64,000 bases of DNA from DATBGO01 sp963785765 (GTDB lineage: Bacteria > Actinomycetota > Actinomycetes > Streptosporangiales > Streptosporangiaceae), in NCBI GenBank assembly GCA_963785765.1, contig CAWAWM010000001.1:434001-498000 (forward strand), read 5' to 3'. The number at the start of each line of letters is the position of its first letter. Positions within the stretch are counted from its first letter, which is position 1. Positions 1 through 8,739 of the stretch are shown here, piece by piece. The translations under genes and the position numbers were made by a program. The notes beneath the pieces were generated by a model. The model was not told the origin of the DNA, made no database searches, and was given only the letters and a program-made list of their open reading frames with translations.

Positions 1-3000
1 CCCGTCCGGGGTGACCAGGCTGCCCGGCGTGCCGCGGTTGAGCAGCGCGACGCTGTAGTCGGCCAGCGGCGGCTCGGGCCCGGGGCCGCCCGGCGCCCCG
101 GGCACCTCGATGACCGCATCGGCCAGGTCCGCGGTGACCGCCCCGATCGCCGCGCCCAGGTCGTCGGCGGCCACGATGAGCACCGGCAGGTCCCGCGCCC
201 CGCGCAGGTCCGTCCCCGGCGCGAAGGCCTGCGCCCGGGTCTGCGCGGCTGGTACCCAGACCCGGGCTGCGCCCGCGGTGGCCAGCTGCCTGGCCAGTTC
301 GGCGGCGACGGCCGGGCCGGCCGCGTCCAGCAGCTCGCTGGTGAACCGGTTCTGCGCCGGATCGCCCAGCGCGATCCGGAAGTCCGGCAGGTTGGAATCC
401 ACGTCGATCGCCCCGTAACGGGGACCGTCCGCCACCGAGCAGGTCGCCGTGACCCCGGCCCGGGCCAGGGCCACGACCAGATCCCTGATCGGTTCCCGCA
501 GGCCGTTAGGCGCCGCTGGCGCCACCACCTCAGCCACCCCGATCGCGAGCATGGTGCGCGGGCCTGCCGAGCCAGTGAGCGCGACGCGCGCGGTCGATCC
601 CACCCCGAACCATTCGTGGGCCGGGTTGTCCAGGGTGAAGGCGTGCTGCTCGACGTCGGTGTCAGCGATTCCGGGCGGCCGGCCGATGACCGCGGTCGCG
701 GTCTGGTAGATGGGCAGGCCGCCGGCCACCGCCGCCGGGAAGGCGACCCGCAGCAGCCGGTCCTGGCCGATCGAGCCGTCCACGTGTGTGCGGAACTCCA
801 CCCGCTCGGCGCCATCCCACAGCAGCGTCTCCTGTCGCACCCGCAACTCACCGAGGGAGAACTCGGCGACCAGGCGCGAGCCGACCGGGCAGCGCTCGGC
901 GCGCACCGCGGCGGGCCCGGCCGCCGAGCCGGTGCCAGATCCGGTGGTCGAGATCAGCCACGGGCCCTCGCCCCAGCGCGGGTGCTGGGCGTACTCCTCC
1001 TGCAGCACGAGCTCGTTGCCTGGCCCGGCCAGCACCGCCCGGCCCGACCGCCGGTCGATGAGCTGGGCCAGGGTGCCGCCGCGAGCCGGGTCGGCCGTCA
1101 CCGTGAAGGCCCGGTTCTCGATGGTGGTGCCGGCGGCGGGCGCCCAGCCGGCCACTGCTGCTGTGCCGATTGCTGCTGTGCCGTTTGCTGCTGTGCCGTT
1201 TGCTGCTGTGCCGTTTGCTGCTGTGCCGTTTGCTGCTGTGTCGCCCGCAGGTCCGTCCGCCGGGTGCGCCCAGTAGGTCCGGTAGCCGAGCGCGGGCACG
1301 TCGTCCGCGCGGAAGGTCAGGGTCAGCCGGGTGAGCGTGCCGTCGGCGCGCCTGATGGCGCCGTCAGCCAGGCACGGCAGCACCGACCCGGTCTCATCGC
1401 GCAGCTCCATCCAGGCCGCGCCCGGCCCGGCGATCTCCAGCGTCACGCTGACCAGGGCCGACCGGGCACAGGACAGCGTGTTGAACACCACGACCGGCTG
1501 CCCGCCGTCCGAGCCGGCGGTGTCGGCCAGCGCCGCGAGGTAGCCCGCCGCGGCCAGGCGGGCCGCGTCCCCGCGCTCGTACGCCTCCCGCCAGCCCGCC
1601 AGCAGGTCCAGGTAGACCTGGTCGGACTCGGTCCCGGTGATCGCGTCATGGTGCGCGCCGAACACCAGCAGCCGCCAGGCCCGGTCCAGCGAGTCCGCCG
1701 GGTAGTCCGCCCCGGCCAGCCAGGCCAGCGTGGCCAGCCGTTCGCCGTCCTGGACCGCGGTCTCGGCCGCGCGCTGCGCCTGCTTGGTGTCGATGTAGGA
1801 GACATCCTTGCCGGGATAGACCGGGTTCATGTCCCTGGTCTGCGGCGTTATCCAGACGTCCCGCTCGGCGGCGTCCTTGCGCACCGCGGCGAAAAACTCC
1901 GAAGGCACCGCGGTCACGAACCTGGGCCAGACGTAGCGGGTGTTCCAGTCCCGGTGGATCGCGCCCGCCCAGCGGGACGGGATCACGTGGTCGGCACCGA
2001 CAGGCAGCAGCACGTTGCGAGTGGCCGCGACCGGTGACAGCTCGCGGAACTGCTGGTAGGCAGCCTCTTCCGCGGCCGCCAGGCTGGCCGCCTGGTGGGT
2101 GACCCAGCCGGCGCCGTAGTGGTTGGCCATGTAGCTGGTCAGCAGGCCGGTTCCAGCAGGTGACAGCCATTCGAACTCGGAGGCGAACTGCATCCGCCGG
2201 TTGTCGCCCACGGTCCGGTTCGGGCCCCACTGGTGAAACGGGCCCCGGGCCCAGGCGGACTCGGTCAGGCCGGCCGCCGCCATCAGGCCCGGATAGCCGG
2301 GATCGTGGCCGAACGCGTCCAGCATCCAGGCCGCCGACGGATCGGCGCCGAGCATTTCCCGCTGGTAGCCCAGCCCGTGTACGGCGTTGCGGATCGTCGA
2401 CTCGGCGCTGGTCAGGTTGGTGTTCGGCTCGTTGTAGCTACCACCGACGATCTCGATCCGGCCCGCCTTGATGAAGGCGAGCAGGTCCGCACGGTCCTCG
2501 GGGTGGGCGTCGAAATGCGGCTTCAGGTAATCGATCTCGGCCAGCACGAACTTGTAGTCGGGATCGTGCCTGGCCGCCTCCAGGTGCAGCCGGACCAGCT
2601 CGAAGGCGGTCCGCACGTCGGGCAGGCTGCCGTCGGAGTCGGGCAGGAAGATACGGGACTCGGTGTACTGGCCCTGGGTGCTCCACCAGACCGGGTCGTA
2701 GTGAAAATGGCTGACCATCCACATCGTCCAGCCGGTCTGCCCGACGGTAATGGTGGCGCGCTGCTCGGCCCGCAACCCGGTGCGCGTCTCAGCGATCACC
2801 AGCACGGCCCGGGAGCTGCCCGTCGTGTACGGGGCGGCTATCTGCACCCCGACCTCGGCGGACAGCTCACCGCCCGGGTCACTGCCCGGGCCGTCGGCGG
2901 CGCTCGGCTCCGGTGTGGTCACGCCCGGGCCCTCGATCCGGACCAGCACCGGGTGCGGCCCGGCATCGGCCAGCGTGACCTGGATGATCTGGAACGGCCG

Positions 3001-3051
3001 TGCCGTCGTTCCGGCGAACTTGTCGGTCGAAGCCACCCCGGTGATCCGCAT
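1..3051 (-). CDS. Glycoside hydrolase family 38 alpha-mannosidase (C-terminus cut by window edge)
   Basis: The frame stays open from an ATG at 3051 to the left edge, giving at least 1,017 residues. An N-terminal domain of about 105 residues precedes the GH38 catalytic barrel. The metal-binding segment SHFHYDPVWW holds H115, H117 and D119. The nucleophile is probably D245 in WMLDAFGHDP, matching the IDPFGH motif of class II alpha-mannosidases. The last visible residues (DYSVALLNRGTPG) fit the C-terminal beta domain of the family. The enzyme would release mannose from alpha-mannosides, retaining configuration with a Zn2+-like metal. No signal peptide is seen, so it probably acts in the cytoplasm. 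A pentapeptide repeat interrupts it near residues 604-633. It is divergent from the LacI gene, a usual arrangement for sugar control. Confidence 0.9.
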   Translation of the reverse strand, partial: MRITGVASTDKFAGTTARPFQIIQVTLADAGPHPVLVRIEGPGVTTPEPSAADGPGSDPGGELSAEVGVQIAAPYTTGSSRAVLVIAETRTGLRAEQRATITVGQTGWTMWMVSHFHYDPVWWSTQGQYTESRIFLPDSDGSLPDVRTAFELVRLHLEAARHDPDYKFVLAEIDYLKPHFDAHPEDRADLLAFIKAGRIEIVGGSYNEPNTNLTSAESTIRNAVHGLGYQREMLGADPSAAWMLDAFGHDPGYPGLMAAAGLTESAWARGPFHQWGPNRTVGDNRRMQFASEFEWLSPAGTGLLTSYMANHYGAGWVTHQAASLAAAEEAAYQQFRELSPVAATRNVLLPVGADHVIPSRWAGAIHRDWNTRYVWPRFVTAVPSEFFAAVRKDAAERDVWITPQTRDMNPVYPGKDVSYIDTKQAQRAAETAVQDGERLATLAWLAGADYPADSLDRAWRLLVFGAHHDAITGTESDQVYLDLLAGWREAYERGDAARLAAAGYLAALADTAGSDGGQPVVVFNTLSCARSALVSVTLEIAGPGAAWMELRDETGSVLPCLADGAIRRADGTLTRLTLTFRADDVPALGYRTYWAHPADGPAGDTAANGTAANGTAANGTAANGTAAIGTAAVAGWAPAAGTTIENRAFTVTADPARGGTLAQLIDRRSGRAVLAGPGNELVLQEEYAQHPRWGEGPWLISTTGSGTGSAAGPAAVRAERCPVGSRLVAEFSLGELRVRQETLLWDGAERVEFRTHVDGSIGQDRLLRVAFPAAVAGGLPIYQTATAVIGRPPGIADTDVEQHAFTLDNPAHEWFGVGSTARVALTGSAGPRTMLAIGVAEVVAPAAPNGLREPIRDLVVALARAGVTATCSVADGPRYGAIDVDSNLPDFRIALGDPAQNRFTSELLDAAGPAVAAELARQLATAGAARVWVPAAQTRAQAFAPGTDLRGARDLPVLIVAADDLGAAIGAVTADLADAVIEVPGAPGGPGPEPPLADYSVALLNRGTPGSLVTPDG
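1156..1245 (-). repeat. Six-unit 15-bp tandem repeat inside the alpha-mannosidase gene
   Basis: Six consecutive 15-bp units follow the plus-strand pattern TGCTGCTGTGCCGTT; the two outer units carry small changes. Read on the coding strand in the mannosidase frame, the array gives repeated Thr-Ala-Ala-Asn-Gly around residues 604-633. The period keeps frame, so the repeat can grow or shrink without breaking the protein. It probably forms a flexible loop between beta domains. Confidence 0.9.
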
Positions 3052-3069
3052 GTCCTCATCGTCACACGA

Positions 3070-3089
3070 GCGGGCCGCCGACGGCCCGC
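3070..3089. promoter_or_regulatory. Perfect inverted repeat in the GH38/lacI divergent region
   Basis: GCGGGCCG and CGGCCCGC are perfect 8-bp arms around a CCGA loop, 19 bp upstream of the mannosidase start. It could be an operator or a 5' leader hairpin. It does not resemble the usual LacI-family core (GCAAnCGnTTGC), so I do not assign it to the adjacent regulator. Confidence 0.35.
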
Positions 3090-3216
3090 GCACGTCACGT
3101 CCGCCCGGCGGCCGACCGGATAGGCGGTACCATGCGGGTTGGATAGCCGCAGGCCATCTCGCCGCGCGCGGGCGGCAAGCTGCCCGGCGCGCGGACCGGA
3201 CGGAGCACGACCGCCG

Positions 3217-4200
3217 ATGGCTGAGCCGCCAGTGACGCTCAAGGACGTAGCCGCCCGCGCGGGCGTGCACCCGGCCACCGCCTCGCGCGCGCTCAACCCC
3301 GAGACCAGGCTCCTGGTCAGCGAGGAAACCGCGCGCCGGGTGCTCGATGCGGCCACCGCGCTTGGCTATACGCCTAACCCGGTGGCGCGGTCCCTGCGGA
3401 CCAGGCGCTCGCACACCGTCGGCGTGCTGATCCCCGATCTGACCAACCCGCTCTTCCCGCCGATCGTCCGGGGCCTGGAGGACCGGCTCGCGGCCGCGGA
3501 TTACGTAGCGCTGATCGGCAACACCGACTCCGACGACGACCGGGAGCGGGTGGTGTTCGAGCAGCTACGGGCTAGGCACGTGGACGGTTTCGTGCTCGCT
3601 ACCGCGCATCTGCGCGGCCGGCTGCTGACCGAGGTGGCCCGCGCCGAGCTGCCCGTGGTGCTGGTGAACCGGATGGCCGAGGACTACAGCTTTCCTTCGG
3701 TCTCGGTCGACAACGAGCGGGGCATCCGGATGGCGGTCGCCCATCTGGCCGGGCTCGGGCATCGCCGGATCGCGCACATCGCCGGGCCGCTGGATACCTC
3801 GACCGGCCTGAGCAGGCACCGGGGATTCGTGGCCGCCATGACCGCCCACGGCCTGCCGGTCGCGGATGACCTGGTCGTCTTCGCCAAGGCCTACTCGGTT
3901 GATGAGGGCCTGCGGTGCTGCCGCGCGCTGCTGGAGCCCCCGGCCGGCTGCACCGCGGTCGCGGCCGCCAACGACATGCTGGCTCTGGGCTGCTACGCGG
4001 CGCTTGACGATGCGGGGCTGAACTGCCCGGGCGACATGTCGGTGGTGGGCTTCAACGACATGCCGTTCAACGATCGGCTGCGGCCGCCGCTGACCACGGT
4101 CAGATTCCCGCACTATCAGGTCGGCGCCGAAGCGGCGCAGCTGCTGCTGGAGCGGATCGGCCTGCGGCGGCCCGGTCAAGGTGCTCTACCTGGCACCTGA
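3217..4200 (+). CDS. LacI-family transcriptional regulator (apparent 3' frameshift)
   Basis: The product has 327 residues. The N-terminal helix-turn-helix reads TLKDVAARAGVHPATASRAL, followed by a hinge helix and a type I periplasmic-binding-like sugar sensor domain (VGVLIPDLTNPLFPPIVRGL onward, ending VGFNDMPFNDRLRPPLTTVR). The ATG at 3217 is chosen because LacI proteins start just before the HTH; the upstream in-frame extension is low-complexity. The reading frame ends in an atypical tail (RPGQGALPGT). The family's usual C-terminal segment is present in the +1 frame from 4169 to the stop at 4244-4246 (VLYLAPEFIVRGSTAPL). A one-base indel near 4165-4172 is likely. Probable targets are the divergent mannosidase and the operon at 5509. 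Confidence 0.92.
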   Translation: MAEPPVTLKDVAARAGVHPATASRALNPETRLLVSEETARRVLDAATALGYTPNPVARSLRTRRSHTVGVLIPDLTNPLFPPIVRGLEDRLAAADYVALIGNTDSDDDRERVVFEQLRARHVDGFVLATAHLRGRLLTEVARAELPVVLVNRMAEDYSFPSVSVDNERGIRMAVAHLAGLGHRRIAHIAGPLDTSTGLSRHRGFVAAMTAHGLPVADDLVVFAKAYSVDEGLRCCRALLEPPAGCTAVAAANDMLALGCYAALDDAGLNCPGDMSVVGFNDMPFNDRLRPPLTTVRFPHYQVGAEAAQLLLERIGLRRPGQGALPGT

Positions 4201-5308
4201 GTTCATTGTCCGCGGCTCCACCGCGCCGCTGCGGCGGACTCCCTGATAAGCAGGCCAGCTGGTGCGCCATCCAGTCGGCGCTGTAGAGCCGGTGCAGGTA
4301 GGGCACGTTGGCGCAGCCGTGGTTGCCCTCGTCAAGCAGCAGCAGCTCGGCCGCGCCAGCGGCCTCGTCAGCGAGCCGTCGGCTGCCCTGCCAGCCGACG
4401 ATATTGTCCCGCCGGCCCGCCACGATCAGCATCGGGGCGGTGATCTGGCCGGCCATCCCGGCCAGAGTGAACTCGTCCGCCGCCCGCCTGGCCGCCTGTT
4501 CGGTGGACGCCTTCGACCTGACGCCGAACGCATCCCGGCTCAGCTGCGGCAGCCGGTACCAGTTTTCGCCGAAGCTGTACGGCCCGGACAGCACGATGCA
4601 GGCCCGGACCCGCGCATCAGCGCTGGCCAGCCTGGCCGCGTAATAGCCGCCCAGGCTGACGCCCCAGATCCCGGTCCTGGCCGGGTCGAGCAGTGGCAGC
4701 GAGGCGAGCGCGTCAATGATCGCCGCGCCGGGGACTTCCCAGTCCGGCCGTATCGCGAGGTCGTACTCGGCCTCGCCCTGGCCAGGGCCGTCGACCGCGA
4801 AGGTGGCCAGGCCGCGGCGCAGGAACAGCTCCTCGGTGCTGCGGAATTCCTCCTTCGCCGAGTCCAGCCCGGCGATCAGGATCACCACCCGGTGCGGACC
4901 CGGGCCCGGCGGCCTGCGCAAGATCCCGGCCAGCGTGGTGCCCTCGAACGGGATCTCGATCCGCTCGCCCGGCGGATCCAGGAACGGCAGCGCGTCGGAC
5001 AGGCACCGGACCGCCGCGGCGTGCGCGGTCCGCAGCTGGTCCATGTCCTGCACGAACAGGAACTTCGCGAAGTGGTAGTAGACCGCCGCCTGGGCCAGGT
5101 GCGCGCCGGCGGACAGGCACCGGCCGCCAGCGAGCGCCAGCCGGCCGAGTTCCTCGTGGGTGGCGGCGCCCCGGCACCATGCGGCGCACCAGCCGTCCCA
5201 GTCGGCGATGGCCGCGGTAACCCGGGCGAAGTCGCCCGGATCCACGCCGTTGGCGATGAAGCGTGGCGCCCAGTGCTCAACGGCCGTCCTGACCCGGGCA
5301 TCCGCCAT
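4100..5308 (-). CDS. Alpha/beta hydrolase of the FrsA / dihydroxypseudooxynicotine hydrolase type
   Basis: The product has 402 residues from the ATG at 5308 (MADARVRTAV); the frame extends upstream, but that part lacks family character. An N-terminal helical cap is followed by an alpha/beta-hydrolase fold. The nucleophile elbow is GVSLGG, the acid is probably the Asp in GRRDNIVG, and the His lies in DEGNHGCANV. Relatives include esterases and the C-C hydrolase of nicotine catabolism; the substrate here is unknown. The gene is divergent from the 5509 operon and may act on the same compound. Its last 100 bp overlap the 3' end of the LacI gene tail to tail, and its final 40 or so residues are Arg/Ala-rich and unlike the fold. 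Confidence 0.85.
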   Translation of the reverse strand: MADARVRTAVEHWAPRFIANGVDPGDFARVTAAIADWDGWCAAWCRGAATHEELGRLALAGGRCLSAGAHLAQAAVYYHFAKFLFVQDMDQLRTAHAAAVRCLSDALPFLDPPGERIEIPFEGTTLAGILRRPPGPGPHRVVILIAGLDSAKEEFRSTEELFLRRGLATFAVDGPGQGEAEYDLAIRPDWEVPGAAIIDALASLPLLDPARTGIWGVSLGGYYAARLASADARVRACIVLSGPYSFGENWYRLPQLSRDAFGVRSKASTEQAARRAADEFTLAGMAGQITAPMLIVAGRRDNIVGWQGSRRLADEAAGAAELLLLDEGNHGCANVPYLHRLYSADWMAHQLACLSGSPPQRRGGAADNELRCQVEHLDRAAAGRSAPAAAAPLRRRPDSAGI

Positions 5309-5445
5309 GACGGCAGTCTTGCACACGATTGCAGCGCTCAGCATGACCGCGGGATGGATTACCCGGGCGGCCCAGCGATCCGGACGACGCGGACCGTCAC
5401 CGCCGGGGTAAGGCGGAGGATCTGGTAACAGCTTGCTCATTTCCG

Positions 5446-5493
5446 TTGACAACGCGGCAGCCCAACCGGCACGCTCGATCCGCAAACGATTGT
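5446..5493 (+). promoter_or_regulatory. Promoter -35 and LacI-type operator before the catabolic operon
   Basis: A perfect TTGACA lies at 5446-5451, with a weak -10 candidate (CACGCT, 5470-5475) 18 bp further on. At 5482-5493 is GCAAACGATTGT, which matches the LacI/PurR-family half-site consensus GCAAnCGnTTGC at 11 of 12 positions, including the central CG. It lies 15 bp before the first ATG of the operon, where a bound repressor would block transcription. The LacI gene 1.3 kb away is the obvious candidate regulator. Confidence 0.55.
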
Positions 5494-5508
5494 GGGTGAG
5501 ATGCGGCG

Positions 5509-6480
5509 ATGACCGATCAGCGCACCGAGCGCCGGCTCGGCTGGCTGGGAACCGGCCGGATGGGCTCGGCGCTCATCCGCCGACTGCTCACCGCGGGCTG
5601 TGACGTCTCGGTCTATAACCGCACGAAGGCCAAGGCGGCACCGCTCGCCGCGGCCGGGGCCAAGATCGTCGACAGCGCCGCCGACCTGGCGGGCTCGGAT
5701 ATCGTCTTCGTCACCGTGGGCACGTCCGAGGACCTGGTCAGCGCGCTGCTCGGGCCGGACGGCCTGCTGTCAGGCCGCGGTCAGCCGGCGGTGGTCGTCG
5801 ACTGCTCCACGATCTCGGCGGACGCATCAGCTCAGGTCCGCGAGCGCCTCGCCGACCGGGGCACCGCGTTGCTGGCCGCCCCGGTCATGGGCAACCCCAA
5901 GGTCGCCAGCACAGGCGGGCTGACCATGGCGGTGTCCGGTCCGCGGCCTGCATTCGAACAGGCGCGAGCCTACCTCGACCTGCTCGGCGCTGGCTCGACC
6001 TATGTCGGTGAGGGTGAGCTGGCCAGGACGGTCAAGCTGTGTCACAACCTGTTTCTCGGCGTCGTGACCCAGTCCCTGGCCGAGGTGACCATTCTGGCCC
6101 AGAAGAGCGGCGTCAGCAGGGCGGCCTTCCTGGCCTGCCTCAACGACAGCGTGATGGGCTCGACCTTCACCAGGTACAAGACGCCGGCGCTGGTGAACCT
6201 GGACTTCCAGGCCACGTTCACCGCTGTGCTGCTGCGCAAGGACTTCGACCTGGGGCTGGCCGCGGCCAGGGAGCGCGAGGTCCCGATGCCAGTGGCCGGG
6301 CTGGTGCACCAGCTGGTGCAGAGCCTGGTCGGACACGGGTACGGCGAGGAAGACTTCGCCGCGCTGCTGCGGCTGCAAGCCCGCTCGGCCGGCCTGGAGC
6401 TCGCCAGCGAGAACGCAGACGTGTCGGACGGACTCGGTCCGCCCGGCCGTACCGGGGGGACCGAACCATTAGCCGAATGA
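5509..6480 (+). CDS. 3-hydroxyisobutyrate dehydrogenase-family NAD(P)-dependent oxidoreductase
   Basis: The product has 323 residues, slightly long for the family because of a tail rich in Gly, Pro and Glu. The Rossmann glycine motif is LGTGRMG. DCSTISADAS and the substrate loop APVMGNPKVASTGG follow. The catalytic Lys is in ARTVKLCHNLF, followed by the all-helical C-terminal domain. Family members reversibly oxidise beta-hydroxyacids to the semialdehyde or ketoacid. As the first gene of the operon, 27 bp before the binding-protein gene, it probably oxidises an intermediate from the imported substrate. The exact substrate is not readable from sequence. Confidence 0.88.
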   Translation: MTDQRTERRLGWLGTGRMGSALIRRLLTAGCDVSVYNRTKAKAAPLAAAGAKIVDSAADLAGSDIVFVTVGTSEDLVSALLGPDGLLSGRGQPAVVVDCSTISADASAQVRERLADRGTALLAAPVMGNPKVASTGGLTMAVSGPRPAFEQARAYLDLLGAGSTYVGEGELARTVKLCHNLFLGVVTQSLAEVTILAQKSGVSRAAFLACLNDSVMGSTFTRYKTPALVNLDFQATFTAVLLRKDFDLGLAAAREREVPMPVAGLVHQLVQSLVGHGYGEEDFAALLRLQARSAGLELASENADVSDGLGPPGRTGGTEPLAE

Positions 6481-6507
6481 TTCATAACCTCGGAAGGAGG
6501 ACCGGGG

Positions 6508-7764
6508 ATGAAAGCTCAGCGCGCCCGGTTCTTGTCGGCCAGTGCCGCCGCGATCACCGTCGCCCTAGCCGCCGGCTGCAGTAGCAGTGGCACGTCCGCC
6601 GGCTCCACCAGCACATCAGGCAGCGCCAAGCCGCCGATCGTGATCGGGGCTTCGCTGTCGCTGACCGGCGACTTCTCCGCCGACGGCCAGGCTTTCCAGA
6701 AGGGCTACAACCTCTGGGTGAGCGAGGTCAACTCCCACGGCGGGATTCTCGGCAGGCAGGTCAAGCTGGACGTCCTCAACGACAACAGCTCCCCGACCCA
6801 GGTGGTCACGAACTACCAGAAGCTGATCACCGTCAACAAGGTCGACCTGACCTTCGGCCCGTTCTCCTCGCTGCTCACCGCCCCGGCGGCGGCGACCGCG
6901 CACCGGTATGGCTACGCCTTCGTCGAGGGCGCGGGCGGCGCGGGGCTGGTCTTCGCGCAGAAGCTGAACAACGTGTTCGACGTGAGCCTTCCGGTGGCCA
7001 ACGAACTCGACCCGTTCAGCAACTGGATCGCGTCGCTGCCGGCCAGCCAGCGCCCGGCCACCGGGGCCTACCCGATGGCCAACGACCCGTTCGCCATGCC
7101 GCAGGTCCAGCTCACTCAGGCCAAGCTGCAGCCGATCGGGGTCAAGACGGTGTACTCCAAGGTCTTCCCTGAGGAGGTCTCGGCCTATAAGGCCCCCGCC
7201 GACGACGTCGCGGCCAGCGGCGCGCAGATGGTGGTGCTCGGCTCGACCGACGTGCCGACGGTCTCGGCCTTCATGACCGCCTTCGAGCAGCAGCACTACA
7301 ACCCGAAGATCTTCATCGCGGCGGCCGGTCCCGACCAGGGCGCGGCCTTCACCAAGGTGGTCGGCACGGCCAACGCCAACGGCATGATGGTCCCCAACGC
7401 CTGGTACCCGGGCTCGGCCAATCCGCTCAGCCAGGCCATGGTCAAGGCCTACATCGCCAAGTACGGCGGCAGCGCATCGGACATCAACGCCGACGTGGCC
7501 GAGGCCTACTCGGTCGGCGAGGTCGTGGACCAGGCGGTCACCCACAACAAGAGCCTGAGCAACGCGGCCCTCATCAGCTACCTGCACAGCGGCGTCACGC
7601 TGCAGAGCGTGCAGGGCCCGGTTCGCTTCAACTCGCTCGGCGAGAACCTGGTCGCGACCGCGTTCATCTTCCAGTGGCAGAACGGCAATTTCGTTCAGGT
7701 CCTGCCGGCGAACGCGACTGGGTCCGTCAAGATCATCTATCCGAAGCCGCACTGGGCCAGCTGA
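6508..7764 (+). CDS. ABC transporter substrate-binding lipoprotein, branched-chain amino acid type
   Basis: The product has 418 residues and a strong ribosome binding site (GGAAGGAGG) before the ATG. It starts with a lipoprotein signal peptide, positive residues and a hydrophobic core ending in the lipobox LAAGC, then a Ser/Gly/Thr linker. The mature part is a type I periplasmic binding fold (IVIGASLSLTGDFSADGQAF; GGILGRQVKLDVLNDNSSPT), typical of LivJ/UrtA-like receptors. It captures the solute outside the membrane for the permeases encoded downstream. LivJ-type proteins also serve aromatic acids, amides and urea, so the ligand is open. Confidence 0.93.
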   Translation: MKAQRARFLSASAAAITVALAAGCSSSGTSAGSTSTSGSAKPPIVIGASLSLTGDFSADGQAFQKGYNLWVSEVNSHGGILGRQVKLDVLNDNSSPTQVVTNYQKLITVNKVDLTFGPFSSLLTAPAAATAHRYGYAFVEGAGGAGLVFAQKLNNVFDVSLPVANELDPFSNWIASLPASQRPATGAYPMANDPFAMPQVQLTQAKLQPIGVKTVYSKVFPEEVSAYKAPADDVAASGAQMVVLGSTDVPTVSAFMTAFEQQHYNPKIFIAAAGPDQGAAFTKVVGTANANGMMVPNAWYPGSANPLSQAMVKAYIAKYGGSASDINADVAEAYSVGEVVDQAVTHNKSLSNAALISYLHSGVTLQSVQGPVRFNSLGENLVATAFIFQWQNGNFVQVLPANATGSVKIIYPKPHWAS

Positions 7765-7777
7765 GGTCGCAGGTGCA

Positions 7778-7852
7778 CGGAGTGGCACAAAACGGAGCGG
7801 CACAAAACGGAGCGGCACGGAACCCAGCGGTACGGAACGGAGCGGCACGGAG
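7778..7852 (+). repeat. Five 15-bp repeats ending at the livH ribosome binding site
   Basis: Five contiguous units of the form CGGAGCGGCACAAAA (7778, 7793, 7808, 7823, 7838) fill most of the 93-bp gap between the binding-protein stop and the permease start. Each unit except the fourth begins with CGGAG. The last unit places GGAG 6-7 bases before the ATG at 7858, so the repeat itself provides the Shine-Dalgarno sequence. Confidence 0.92.
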
Positions 7853-7857
7853 CTGAT

Positions 7858-8739
7858 ATGGCGCGCCAGATCCTTGAGGCCATCGTCGACGGGATACTGA
7901 TCGGCGGCGTCTACGCGCTGATGGCCGTCGGTCTCACGCTGATCTTCGGCGTGCTCGACATCATCAACATCGCCCAGGGCATCCTGGTCGTGCTCGGCGC
8001 CTATCTCAGCTACGCGCTCTCCGTGCACCTGCACGTCGACCTGTTTGCCGGCCTGCTGGTCACGGTGCCGGCGATGTTCGTCATCGGCGTGGCCATCTAC
8101 GCCGCGTTCATCCGCCCGCTGCGCGGCCGGGAACGCACCTCGATGTCGCTGCTGGCCTGCTACGCGGTCGCGATCATCATCGAGGGAGTGCTGTACTGGA
8201 TCTTCGGGCCCAGCACCGTCTCGCTGACCGGCTCGTACGTCACGGCCGAGATCCACGTCGGCTGGTTTTATCTGCCCTACATCTACCTGTACGGGTTTGT
8301 TCTGGCCGTGGCCCTGGTGGTGGCCCTGTACCTGCTGCTCTACCGGACCAGGTTCGGCGGCAGCGTCCGGGCCACCATGCAGAACCAGACCGCGGCGAGG
8401 CTGATCGGGATCGACGTGAACCGGGTGGCGGCGCTGACCTTCGGCATCGGCGTCGCGGTGACCGCGGCGGGCGGGATGGCCTACGGCGCGACCAGCGGCG
8501 GGTTCAGCCCCAACAGCGGCTACGACCTGATTTCCCGGCTGCTGGCCATCATCATCCTCGGCGGGCTCGGCAGCATCGGCGGGGCGCTCGCGGCCGCAGT
8601 CTTCATGATGACGTTGCAGTCGCTGGTCGACATCTGGTACCCGAATTGGGCGGTCGCAGTGTTCTACGCGGCCCTGGTCGTCGTGCTCACGTTCCGGCCA
8701 GATGGCCTGTTCGGGCGGCCAGCGGCCCGGGCGCAATGA
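7858..8739 (+). CDS. Branched-chain amino acid-type ABC permease, LivH family
   Basis: The product has 293 residues with about eight hydrophobic segments. It begins with the family-typical ILEAIVDGILIGGVYALMAV and carries the cytoplasmic coupling-loop region RATMQNQTAARLIGIDVNRV. It would pair with the LivM-type subunit to form the inner-membrane channel. Its stop overlaps the next start as ATGA, indicating translational coupling. Its ribosome binding site comes from the upstream 15-bp repeat. Confidence 0.93.
   Translation: MARQILEAIVDGILIGGVYALMAVGLTLIFGVLDIINIAQGILVVLGAYLSYALSVHLHVDLFAGLLVTVPAMFVIGVAIYAAFIRPLRGRERTSMSLLACYAVAIIIEGVLYWIFGPSTVSLTGSYVTAEIHVGWFYLPYIYLYGFVLAVALVVALYLLLYRTRFGGSVRATMQNQTAARLIGIDVNRVAALTFGIGVAVTAAGGMAYGATSGGFSPNSGYDLISRLLAIIILGGLGSIGGALAAAVFMMTLQSLVDIWYPNWAVAVFYAALVVVLTFRPDGLFGRPAARAQ

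Noticed and set aside
616..2037. 473-codon plus-strand frame over the mannosidase
   Set aside because: The minus strand encodes a clear GH38 enzyme; the plus frame has no domain, and its Cys-rich stretch is only the 15-bp repeat read in the wrong frame.
6616..8736. 706-codon open frame antisense to the binding-protein and livH genes
   Set aside because: It lacks any domain, is rich in Arg/His/Asp/Gly as expected for the shadow of high-GC codons, and covers two clear transporter genes.
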